Source: Gymnorhina tibicen (taxonomy: Eukaryota; Chordata; Aves; Passeriformes; Artamidae). From it: a DNA stretch of 64,000 nt. The DNA lies in contig VXAZ01000475.1 in the NCBI GenBank assembly GCA_013399875.1, positions 62,001 through 126,000 of the forward strand, written 5' to 3'. Of this stretch, positions 26,269 to 37,902 are shown piece by piece (the first letter of the stretch is position 1; every line of letters starts with the position of its first letter). The notes under the pieces were generated by a model. It was not told where the DNA came from and searched no databases. It saw only the letters and a list, made by a program, of their open reading frames with translations. Both the position numbers and the translations under genes were made by a program.

Positions 26269-29007
26269 GTCTGACTTTTTTCCTTGGTCCCCAGACTCCT
26301 TTATGGTGCAGAGAGAAAGAGCAGTTTATCCATGTAAAATGGCTCTTTTCTAATATTTTTTTTCTAGGTGGGCCATAAGAAGTCTTCAGAAGGGTCCAGT
26401 AACATGAAACACTAACAAATGCATTTCAATCAGTCCAGCAAATGTTACATAATACCCAAAATTTTTAGCACTATTTTAGCTGAGCAGTAGCCTTCACTGA
26501 CTGGTTTAACAGCTATGTAGTTTGCCCTTGCTATCTGCAGTCACTGCAGTCACTGCCTCCTACAGCACATTTATTTAAATTGGCTGTTCTAAATGACACT
26601 GCCCTAAGTTCCCTTCACCAATGTCAAGAGAGACTTGTAAGCGCACCTTTCTCTGCTGTAGTTTCTTCATCAGTTTCTTTGTGGAAGAATCTTTATCCCC
26701 AGTTGACACCTGTGAGAGCATTATGTGATAAGGAGTCAAAGACAGCCTCTGGGGAGCTGGAATTGAGGTTGAAGGTCTCACATTAAAAAAGTCATTTACT
26801 TCTGGTTTAGTTTTACTCTTAGGCATTATTCACAGCTTTGCTCTGTCTTCAAACAACAGGAGCAGTGGCCCCACTAAAAGAAAAGAAATCTGAAGCTATT
26901 GAATGTGCTTAGAGTTAGTAAATATTAACTTGGGCTTTCAGGAGTCAATCCACAGTATGTCTTTAAAGCAAGAGAGCCACCACTTTTCATTGCCATCGCC
27001 TTATTGTTGCTGTACTTTTATTTTTCTTACCAGACAAGGTATTTCTAGGAATGCTTTTACACTATATGGTTTTGTATGTTGCTGGAGTAAAATTCTTCTT
27101 GCTCAGTTGATTATTGTTGTGCCAAGTTGTTTTTTTATTGGTACTAACAAAAATACAATTAATATTTACAAGAAAATACAGAAGAATATTTGTTTGCATA
27201 CTTTGCAGTTCTGGGGTAGACAAGTGAAGCTTCAGTATATATTTTAACATATCTGGTGCTGAGTGAAAAGAAGTTCCATAATTGGTTTGCAAAAACCACA
27301 TACTCAAGCTTTGATTGATCTCACAGGAATGTCTTATCGTATGCTTTTAATTACGGAAATATCAGTGTATTGGCTTTATCATCTTCACATTAGAGGATTT
27401 TTTTCACCATATATTTTCTTGTATTATTTTCAGCTATTTTACGTCTCAAGTAACATAAAACTGAATTTATGTAAGTAAGGCTTATGTGGCAAATAAGTAG
27501 GACAGGATATAGTCATCACTGACAGAAGTGTTTTGATAAGAAGGGTAAATGCATATCTAAAAAAGAAGCACAAAATAGCTGCCGATTTCAAAGGGATTTT
27601 TTTCTCTCACTGTAAATTAAATTTAACCCAAATAATTTAAGCTGTCAAGATAGCAAAGACTTAAAGTGAACATAACTTACACACTGAGAAACTTTTGTTA
27701 CTGTTTTTAATTTTCGATTAAACAAAGGGCTGTTAAATATTTTTAAATGGCAAATTTAGCAGTTCAGTAACTCTGACTCAGAATAAAACAGTCTTCTCAA
27801 ATTATTTCAGTAGGAATTTCTATTCTATTCTAATATAATCTCAACGTATTGTTATCAGTGTCTTTCTTTATAAGGTGTGCATAAACGTGCAGATATGAAT
27901 GACAGAATAGTTCAGCCACCTATAGATTACTGTGTGCTAGTCATGGTCTCTACAGTCATTACCAATAACATGACTGCTGGCCTGAAAGTTCCACATTGTC
28001 TGCTGGCTAATATTTGGGGAATGTCTGCACCGCAGCAGCACACTGAGTTGTCTTCATTAAGGCTAGGCCTGCTGGAAGCAAGAAACTGTCCAGAGACAAG
28101 CAGATGGGCAGAGCTGAATCATTGGGTGCTGACCTGGGGGTCTTTCAGTTGGGTTCCACTTCCCTGTGTGGACATAACCAAGTGATCTTATTTGCCACTG
28201 TAGATTGCTAATGAATTCCCCTAAAATGCACCCCTCACGTGGTTGCATATGTGACTAACTTTATAGGCAACCACATTTCACTAAGGACAGTTACAGTACT
28301 TGCTATGCCAAGTTAAGTGTTCGTGTGCTTGCAGAGTCAGTGTTTAAATGTCTGTGGAATTTAAGAAAAAGGAAAAGATCTTCTTATCAAATTAGTTCTG
28401 CCATATTGAAAAATTCAACTTTAAAATATCTTAGTTTGTGCCTCTGCATTTGACTTTCTCAAGTGAAATTTTGCTATAAAAAATAGAGCATCTTTTTTCT
28501 GAGATAAGGAAAAGAAAACAAAACAAAATCAAACAAGTCATATTCTTTTACATAATTTCTTAAGGATTCCTTTTTTCATATTTCACAAAGTGGTCAGCCT
28601 AGACCTTGTTTATTCAGAAGGTTGCCCAAAGCAATGCAAGCATCTTTCTTGTCAGGAAAGAATATTTTAAAGAAAGAAATAAAAAGTCGATTTAATAGCA
28701 AAGAGAGATCTTCACAAGTATCTTTCTCTTTTACTCCTTTGGGCAAGCACAGTACTCTCCAATTACAGCTTCTACTATTATTTTCAGAAGTTTCCATGTT
28801 ACATGATAACCTGGTATTATAGTGGTTTTTGTCAGAGCACCAGAAAAAGCTTTGAAAAACATTAGCCACAGTTAGAATTCCTTGTCATTTTCACTTGCAG
28901 TTTTAATATCACTATAAAGTACTACAAAGGTTTTTCATCTAAATGGCTCATAGCATGAAACTTTTATTCTGCTTCTTCCTCCGGTTATCCTGTAGGGTGA
29001 CATGTTT

Positions 29008-29044
29008 TTAGTGAACACAGGCAAAGAATCTGTGCTGTACACAG
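29008..29044. repeat. Direct repeat copy 1 (37 bp; partner at 29436)
   Basis: This 37-bp segment starts TTAGTGAACACAGG and ends CTGTACACAG. It matches 29436-29472 at 36 of 37 positions, the one difference being G here against T at base 27 of the unit. The copies start 428 bp apart in the same orientation. Similarity stops abruptly on both sides, so this is a short local duplication and not a dispersed repeat family seen elsewhere in the window. Confidence 0.95.
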
Positions 29045-29435
29045 GAATGATCAGGTCAGCTCCAAAAGGATTTTATGGGCTAGTTTTGTCCATTTTATAA
29101 ATAGGCTTGTGTTTACCCAGTAGTTAATGTCTAGCATAAATATGGGCTGTTTCCAAGAAGAGAAGTCCTTTACTACCACCTGCCCTCTGTCCTAGCAGCA
29201 GCTATTCATTCCAGCCACATTCTCAGCACTGGCTCATGGGGTCATGCAGGGAGTCGGATCAAAGCAATGGCGGGGATTATAACTAACATTTCTCTTGGAT
29301 TAGGTTTCATGTACTGATGGGAATATGAGGATTTGTTCCTTGAGTGTATGTTCTTTTCTACCTGTTATATTTCTATACAGATTCTTCAACATAAAGTCTC
29401 TGCGTTCTTTAGCTCAATACAGGAAGAAATTGCTG

Positions 29436-29472
29436 TTAGTGAACACAGGCAAAGAATCTGTTCTGTACACAG
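29436..29472. repeat. Direct repeat copy 2 (37 bp; partner at 29008)
   Basis: This is the second copy of the same-orientation repeat described at 29008-29044, with one mismatch. The 391 bp between the copies include a somewhat GC-richer part around 29170-29280. Exact direct repeats of this length can mediate deletion of one copy plus the spacer, so the interval is a candidate indel polymorphism. Confidence 0.95.
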
Positions 29473-29803
29473 AAGTGAAGCTGTTTTACTTTGCTGTATT
29501 CACAAGAGGTGCATTTGCAGGCACTTTCTGTACTAGATTAGGGACTTCCTATGCAGAGGGAAATAGTCCTTTGCTTCTACAGGGAAAAAATCAAATTCTA
29601 TGATTTGGAATGAAGTTGTTTGAAAAGATAAGCAATCCTAGTAAGATTCTACTAGGAATTCTATATAAGCAGTTATAAACCCAATGGCTAATGAAAATGA
29701 GTTTTTAAAAAGTGTCTTCCAAATGTTTGCATACAAGCTTAAGTTGAAGACTTAGAGTCTGATCAGTTGAATAAAACCCATGCTCTCTAGACTGGGATCA
29801 CTT

Positions 29804-29869
29804 CTTTTCTTTTCTTTTCTTTTCTTTTCTTTTCTTTTCTTTTCTTTTCTTTTCTTTTCATAGGGCAAA
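29804..29869. repeat. Perfect (CTTTT)13 pentanucleotide microsatellite
   Basis: Thirteen uninterrupted CTTTT units plus a final C, about 66 bp, make a pure polypyrimidine tract on the plus strand (GAAAA on the minus). A perfect array of this length suggests ongoing slippage and probable length polymorphism between individuals. The polypurine/polypyrimidine asymmetry could allow triplex DNA. No gene is adjacent. Confidence 0.98.
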
Positions 29870-32800
29870 TAATTGCTTAACTAGGATCTCTGGCTTCTGA
29901 CTTTTAAAAAGAAAATGTTATTGTTTTGGAGAACAATTCGGTACATTTAAAGTGCTGCTTTCAAAGATATGCTAAAATCTTGATGAGATCACTTACTTTT
30001 ATAGTGACTTTTTGTACTAATTACCAAATAAATTATCTGACTCAGCTGCAGTAGTCATTACTAAAGAAGAACAAAAAAATTTTTCAATAGATAACTGAAA
30101 AAAATTGAAGGAAACGTATTTGAGAATGAATTAGATACTGGTTTAATCAGGTCAACATGTTTCATTTCAGTGTACAATAGTATGAACAAATCCAAAGTAA
30201 TGGAAGCTATGGACTTTTCCTATGCACACTTACCAGACAGGAGGCACAAGGAATTGATATTATTACCTGTTTTCTAACAGTTCCTGTTCATTATAGCACA
30301 GAAACTCAGGCTCAGTTCTCTCCGTTATTCTGAGCCAGCACGTTACAAGGAAAAGATGATCTGAGCTTAAAGGTTACTCTGAAGAGTGAATTTCTCTCAT
30401 ACTGTTCTGCAGTCTCTTCATTGATGTGTTACTATCAAAGCCAGACAAATTAAATACTAGATTCAGAGTTTCTCCTGCTCAAAAACTGTCGTGAACAGGT
30501 GATCAGAATTCACAAACAGTTCAGTGACAGTTCATCAAGAACCGAAAGTGGTGTTCAGTGTTGCAGGGAAGGGTACCCTTGCTACTGAGCATGTTTGAAG
30601 AACGGGTATGTCCCTTTCACTGTCCAGTTATGCTGTAAAAAATGTTTTACCAGAATCTGTTCAGCAAATTCATTATAAACATATAACTTGTTTCTGGATG
30701 ACCAAAACTGAGGTTTTAAGTCCAATATATTGTCAAAACCAGAAAGTAGTCTGCCTTTTTCAGTGGTTCTGATTAACCAACTCTAATTGCTGGGTTTTAA
30801 ATAGGTTTTTTCTATCATTCAGTAACTGCAGTTTTCCTAAGTTCAATATCTATGAGCTATTTTGAAAATATTTTTATAGTTTTCTTTATCTGCTCTAATT
30901 TCCCTTCCTGTGTTTGATCTGTGCTTGTCATAGTTTCTTGGCATTGTCTCGTGTTGATGAAGCTACACCCTTTCAGTGTGTAGCACTGTTTTATGTTGCT
31001 CTTTTAAAGACACTTCAGCCTAAAATTGACGTTTTTTTATTGGATGCAAGGCCATGCCTCAGTAGGATTCCTCAGGGCAAGAAACACAAGTACATTGTCC
31101 AGTTTGATTTCTGTTTGTAGCTAAATGCCATATTTTATGTAGCCTTGTCAAACACGTAGATACTCAGATACAGAGCTGCTTCTCTGGATACATGATTCTG
31201 TATCTCCATTTCTGCCTGCATGGTTTGTTGAGGACTAAATCTGACACAAGTATGATAGATCCAAGCCAACAATCTTTTTTTTACATTGGTGATCCTTAGT
31301 CATAAAAATAGTCTCTTGCAAGCAGCTAAATAAGATTGAAGAGAAACATCATTTATTCAATGCTGGGTGGCAGATAAAGTGAAATTCAGGATGTGAGATA
31401 CTTTTTTTTCAATTACAGTTTGTAGTGCATATCAGGCCAAGTTACCCCAACCAGCACAGAGTGCAAATTTTGTTTGCTGTGCTGCCAGCACACTGTACCA
31501 TGGCAGTAGTAAAAAGATGACATTTCAGAGAAAGAACAGTTGGTGTATCTGCTGTTATGTGCCTGCACACATTTTGGGAGAGGCAGCAATAATTGTAGTT
31601 AGGGCTTATTCAGACACTGGCCAATGGAAACAGCTATGGAAATGTATTCAAGTAATGCAGCTCCTGGTACTACACTCACACACAGTCCCAGAGTGGTATT
31701 ATTAATTTTTTCAGCTCTGGTAGCACCCTTCAGACTCAGTAGCAGAAGGAAAGTTGCAGCAGTTTTATGTGTTTTCATTTCTATCCAGCTGCCTTTCTGC
31801 AATTAGTGACCGTGGGGGATACTCTAAAACCCAGCAATGACAAAACAGGCCGGGGTGATGGTGGACAGTAAATACATTTTCAATGTACTGCAGAGGACAA
31901 AAATAACTGATTCAACTTGCGCAGACAAAGCCTTTAAAGAGCTAAGAAAGCCACAGTTCCTCACGCATGTATCTGGTGTCACTATTTTTGAATATTTCTT
32001 GACTTCCGATTACCAATGTAAACCACAAACTTTTTTGAATGCAGTCTACCTAAAGCAAGCAATAAAAGATCTTGGAAGCTGTAGGAACTGATACATGAAG
32101 AAGGATTGTATGATTACTTTTGAAAAGGCAAGGCTTCAGCCTGCAAATATTTGAATTTCATTTACAGCAAGGAGAGATTGATACCATGGGGCTATAATGA
32201 TGAGTGAAAGGATGAAATTTAAAAAAAAGATTCATGAGATTGAAATTAGGGAAATACTCCTTGCTGTTCTGATATTTCAGTTTTCAGAAAATTTGCTTGA
32301 AGGAACAATCACCTAGAACTTCCAAAACTAGAGGAGATAAACTTTGGAAAACTTAGCAGGGAACAAGTTACTGAGACCTGAATAAGTGAAGAGCCCCTTC
32401 TCTATCCTTACTTCTCTTAAAATATTTCTATGTAAAGGTTTTTATTTTGATGCTAAAAGGGGAAGTTTTCAACTTTAACAAGCCAATGTGGTCTCTCTAA
32501 AACCTATTGTTATAAAACAAACTGTTTTAGCCAGGGATATAGCACTAAGTATGCTTTAAAGGAAAATTTAAATGTTTGTCTGAGGACTGTTTATGTTACC
32601 AGAAAATCATCAAGAATGGAGCATATTTGAAGCCTATGCCTGTGAAAGAAGCAGAACATATTTTTAGCAGTGCTTACAATATGATGTCAAGTCAAAACTC
32701 AAGAACCTTAAGCACCATTATACAGCATCCCAGAACATGATACCATGTTCCAAACATTTGGTCACAGCCATCCCCATCAAAAATCGGCTCCAGAGAGTAA

Positions 32801-35221
32801 TATCTTCAATGCTGGGGTTGAGGTGGTAGTTTTGTTTGTCATTATAACTTTTTTTGTTCACTAAGAACAAGAAAATAAAAAAATATAATAAATGATAAAA
32901 TTAAAACTTTGTGCAGGACCAAAACCAAGACATTTCAGTGTAATATCAAACAAGAGAAAATACTTTATATTACTGTCAGTTACTGCATTTATTCCTCAAA
33001 ATGACACTATTATTTTAGTAAATAAATGAAACACAAAATTATGTTTGGCTTTTATGTTTAATTAAATTTCATTTTGGCTCCAAGAGATCTGAAAGATGAA
33101 AAATGTGTCCCAAATATTTTGGAGAACAACTGTAGAAGGTAATGTTTACATGTATTTTATGTTAGATTTGGAGAAAAATTCTCTGATGATTGATGATATA
33201 AAGATAACTTCTGTTAACATTGTAAGCTAGTAGCAGCAGCTCGTTTTCACACTGCCAAGGAATTTATCTGAGCTACATCCAGCTTATAACAAAACCATAA
33301 TTTTAATTTTGATCTTCAGAGAGGTGGGCTCTGTTAAGTACTAAAGACTGTCATTCCTGTAATGTTTGAGACTGCAGAGATTTGCAAAGGTTTCCTCCTC
33401 CCACAGGCTTTGGCTATATTTGTCAACTCAGTGAAGACTGTAGGGTGAAACCTGAGGAGTGCTGATCCCATGTGTCTCCTGCTGACATCAGTAGGAGCTT
33501 AGCACCTATTAGCATCAAAGGGTTTGTTACTGCAGCTGACTCTCAATTATGCAAAACAATTAAAAATAATAGCAAATGGAACAAAACCCAAATGATGCAA
33601 TAGATACTGGGAAAAGTTTTAAAGATACCCTAAAAATTCAGGACCATCTTAGTTTTATAATTTAGCATTTCAGTTGTGACCAGACTGTATCAGCAAAACA
33701 TGATACAGAATTAAATTCAGAATCAAAGCCCAAGTAAATTGTATAATGGGGAGAGTTTGAAAAGACTGGCTGTAATCTACATAAAAATTAGCACAAAGTC
33801 AATGTAAAGTAACACTATGATAGAAATCAGCATTGTCTCTTGTGTCTCTACTTTTGCATTTAAATGACATGTGCACCCATGATGAACACTTAGGCTTTTG
33901 CTTTCTGTCCACCACCCAATCTATTTGGTCTTTGACACAGAAATGATTTTTTTACCTATGTCTATAGAGCTTTACACAGCGGAGATACTGAACCAGAAGG
34001 GAAGTTCCAGTAAAACACATAAAGAATAATAAATAGCATTATTTACATTATCGAGATCATAGTCCCCACATACGCTTTTCTAAGGATTCTAAGCTTAAAT
34101 GTCTATTTGTCAAGTCTTGGTTCTTTCTGCCATACTACTTTTCAACCTTAGCAAGATGTTTGTTGCTGTGGTCTGGTGTGTTTATTAGCTTAATCTGTGA
34201 GTGGTCTGGATTTACTCTGGGGGAAGCTGATTGAATGTCACCTACCTATTTTAGAGTGGTAGCAAGGCTTGGCATATTTGCACTTGCTTGTGCCTGGAGT
34301 CAGTGTAGTTAGGACTTTGTTTTACTCCTATACTACGCTGTGGTATCTTTTCAAATGGACCTATGCAGAAATACTAAATTTATTTGTCCTCAGGAGAGTT
34401 AGGAGTCCAGAAGCCCTGAAGATAAGAAATCACAACACAGACATTTTCTAGTCATACTAAAAACATAGTTAAGCCTGACTATAACTGGAATCACAGTTGC
34501 AATACCACATTAAAACTAAAGTATGAAAATGAATCACAGGAAGTCCAAGAACAAAGATCAGACCTCTAAATTATGATGGAATAAGTCAGATTTTGCCACA
34601 GAGCATAAGCATCAACCTGCAGTTTCCTTTGAAAGCTACTGCAGATGCCAGGGCTAACAATAACTCAGTAGCTGAAAAGGTTTTTCAACTGTACAGTATC
34701 CAATGTATAAAATCAGCCGAGATCTCTCTGAAGTGGACTGTGTCTCATCTTTACTGCCAGCTAGCCTTTCAGCCTTTCAAATGTTCAGAATGCATTGCTA
34801 TGGAGAAAATCACTGAAGCATGAGCTACCATATGATCTTTTAAAGTGCTGTTCATTACTTCCCAGTCCTGGCTGCTGTTTTTCCTTTTCAGAAAGGCAAC
34901 CTATCTTCTCTATCACTATCTTGTAATAGCCAGCCTTCCATGCCCTCTTCTTCCTTATTTTCCTCTTTCCTCCCACTTTCTGTTCTATCTGCTGAGACAT
35001 CTTCAAACACAGGACTATGTGTTCATGTAACAACTGTGCCAAAAGTTGCAGAGAAGTCCACTGGCTTATAGATGTGCGGCTTCAGAGTGAAGTATCAAGT
35101 GTTACTGCAATGTCCGCCTAACTGGACATCCATGACTGCCAACTTAATAGGATAAACTACTGTATTGTTAATGTACCTTACAAACATAAAAAGTTGATTC
35201 AGGATATAATTAATCAGGTGA

Positions 35222-35266
35222 TTTGGGTTTGGGGGGGTTTTGGTGTTTTGTTTGTTTGTTTGTTCG
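35222..35266. repeat. G/T-rich low-complexity stretch with (TTTG)n
   Basis: GGGTTTGGGGGGGTTTTGG-type sequence runs into three to four TTTG units. It is low-complexity G/T DNA similar in style to the longer tract at 41.66 kb. A chance open frame crosses it. Confidence 0.85.
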
Positions 35267-37633
35267 CTGGTTCCTTTATCTAATCATATTGTGGAATTGC
35301 AATGACACCCAGCTAATTTTCATAACACTTCCATCTTACACTGCAGATTCCCTCCCAGAGGGACCACTGATACAACAGGACTTGAGCTATAGCCCACTTT
35401 ACAGTAAACATCAAGTCCTGACAAAGTTTCTCTATGGCTGCAAGAAGTTACTCATCATTAAATAAAATGAACTATTCATTTGCAAGCAGCTACTCTATAC
35501 CATCAGCTGTCTGGCGCTGCATGGCTGAGTAAAACCTGCCCATGTAGGTAAGTCATTAATAGCATCACTTTTCTGGGAAGAGTCAAGCTTGTTCTTGCAG
35601 GTATCTGTGATATTATAAACCTGTGTGAAAATTATTTATTTTAAAACCACTAAGTGAGGCCATGAATTTAGGTAATTGGAATGATTTTTTTTTTTTTAGG
35701 TCTTCTTGTTGATTTTTAGTGTATAAGCCATTTCTTCATAGTTTCAGCATAGTGGTGTAATACGCTGAAACTGTTATTGTGCCACTTGTATCTGTTTTCA
35801 TGTAGCCAAGAGATATAGAAAAGATGTATGGCTCCTTACTGGATATATCACTGCAAACATAGGTGTAGCTCTGCTAAATTCGTAAGAATGACTAATCATT
35901 CATTTTCTGATCCATTAATCAAATGCATTTTCTTTGTTGAAAGCTTCTTCTCACAATCACTACCTGTTTTAATAAGATCTATAGTGACAATCCTGAAATT
36001 TCCCCAGTCTAAGAGAATTTGCACATTTTAGGAAAACTTGTCAGCTCAGTGGGATTCCAACAAGGGTTGCAGTCTTTCCATGAGGGTAAGTAGAACTCAT
36101 CCCGAAGTAATACTGGTGTAAATATTTAAGAGTCTGGGCCACCCTCACTTTCAAGATGGACAGTGAGATTATTTGCCAAAGGACTTACTCATCAAATCTG
36201 GAGGATGAAGAGATGATTTGAAATTAATTTATGCAATATACAGTGCAATTTGTTGCATTGTTTGTTGCACTGCTTGTGAAACATTTTTCATCATGTCTTC
36301 AATCTTTATATTCTGTTTAAATTTCATTACCTCTGAGATGGATACACAAGAAAGGATAATGGTGAGCCAGAAGAACTGGATCATTTAAGCTTAAATCCAA
36401 GACTTATAGTCATCAGCGAAAAATAAGCACAACAATCAGCTGAATTGTGTAAATGTGTTGTTCTAATAGCAGTTTTTATCAGCTCTAAATTGGACCAAAA
36501 GTGGAAGGCAACTTGGAGGAATTGCAGGAATGTAGTTCAGTTAGTCAGATCAGAAAGATCCTAAGCACATCGTGAATTGGCTCGAATGGTATTTACCATA
36601 GTTTCACAGCAGTTGCACAGATTAGACCTGGATAATTTTTGAATGTTTCATTCACACAAAAGAGCAATTTCAAAGTCCTTTACCAAAATTTGTGAGATCA
36701 TTGTTCATATAAAGTAGCTGGGCATACACAAGAGAATTTAATATTCCAGACTGTTCTGTTCTACAGATTACATGAGCCAAGGTCTCCTTTCCCTGATCTT
36801 GATGGGCTGCTCAGGTAAATGATAAAGATCTAATGAATTAGAGTAAAGACTAATAGCTAACAGATGTACAGATGCTATCCACTCTATTAATTAATGCTGC
36901 TGTACATTATGTGGAACTAATGCAAATTACTGTCTGCAGAATGTTTACAGATTGGAATTGTGCTTAGCAACTTGGTAAGAACCTCAGTGAAAGTTTTTCC
37001 AATATATTAGGAAAATGCTGTGAGGAAACTAGTAAGGTACAATCACTGTGACATTTCGTCATGACCTTTAGGTTCTAATCAGTTCTCCTTGTTTAAGAAA
37101 TTTTTGTTCAGTTTGAGTTGGTTAAGGCTGCATTTTATCATTACTTTTAAACAGGTAAGACAATACTGATTTTTTCTACAGTTAAAAGTTATAACCCCAG
37201 AAAATTAGTATTGCTGATGAAATGGTCTTCAGTCTCAAAAGACTTATTAAATTAAGTATATCTATAATTAGAGATATAAACTGTGGCACTTTAAAAACGC
37301 ATACTCTGGTGCCAGTATGTCCTTCAGAGTATGTCAAGTTTTTCAGACAGCTAAAATTTCTTTTTTCATTCACTTCTCAAAAAAGATGACTTGTCCAAAT
37401 ATTACAATGACTTGTTTATTTTGATATTCAAATGAGTTTAGACTCAAACTAACATTTAAAGGACACTCAGTGATGAGTTGCAAATTGCAACTGAAATGAG
37501 TCTTGTGCAGTTGATAGTTTAGTCATCAACCAGTTGTCTCTTTCACATAATTACTATGCATGCTGGAATAGAAATCTTCTCAATTTATTTCTTTTCATAA
37601 TACAAAAAATACATTTAAACAAATCAATTGTTG

Positions 37634-37671
37634 ATTTGGCCAGTGTTTAACAATTTGGCCAGTGTTTAACA
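37634..37671. repeat. Two-copy 19-bp tandem repeat
   Basis: ATTTGGCCAGTGTTTAACA occurs twice back to back with no mismatch, at 37634 and 37653. Perfect identity implies a recent slippage or template-switch duplication. There is no gene context. Confidence 0.95.
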
Positions 37672-37878
37672 ATTCCCTGTATTCAGCTCAAACACTGAGC
37701 TGATTCTTAAGGGGAAGAAAAGAGAAATAGTAGTAGTTAAAAGAGGAACAGTGAGAAAGGAAGTGTACTTCACTGAAGCTTAGAAGTTAGGTGTGATATG
37801 TACAAGACAGTGAAAAGTGATAGAATCAGTAGCAGAAATTGCTACGAATTTGGTGTAAACTTGTGTTTATACCACACA

Positions 37879-37902
37879 CATGGTATCATATGTGATACCA
37901 TG
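37879..37902. repeat. Perfect inverted repeat, 10-bp arms, 4-bp centre
   Basis: CATGGTATCA is followed by TATG and then TGATACCATG, its exact reverse complement. It is a short cruciform-capable palindrome. One or a few of this size are expected by chance in 64 kb. Confidence 0.92.

Noticed and set aside
26903..27247. Plus-strand 114-codon frame
   Set aside because: It is a low-complexity, Ile/Phe/Lys-rich translation of AT-rich DNA, largely overlapped by a minus-strand frame.
33440..33500. Possible ancient amniote repeat (words like a 'tgacatcagtaggagcttagcacc' motif)
   Set aside because: It resembles a motif I associate with old reptile/bird repeats, but the match is too short and diverged to name or bound without a repeat search.
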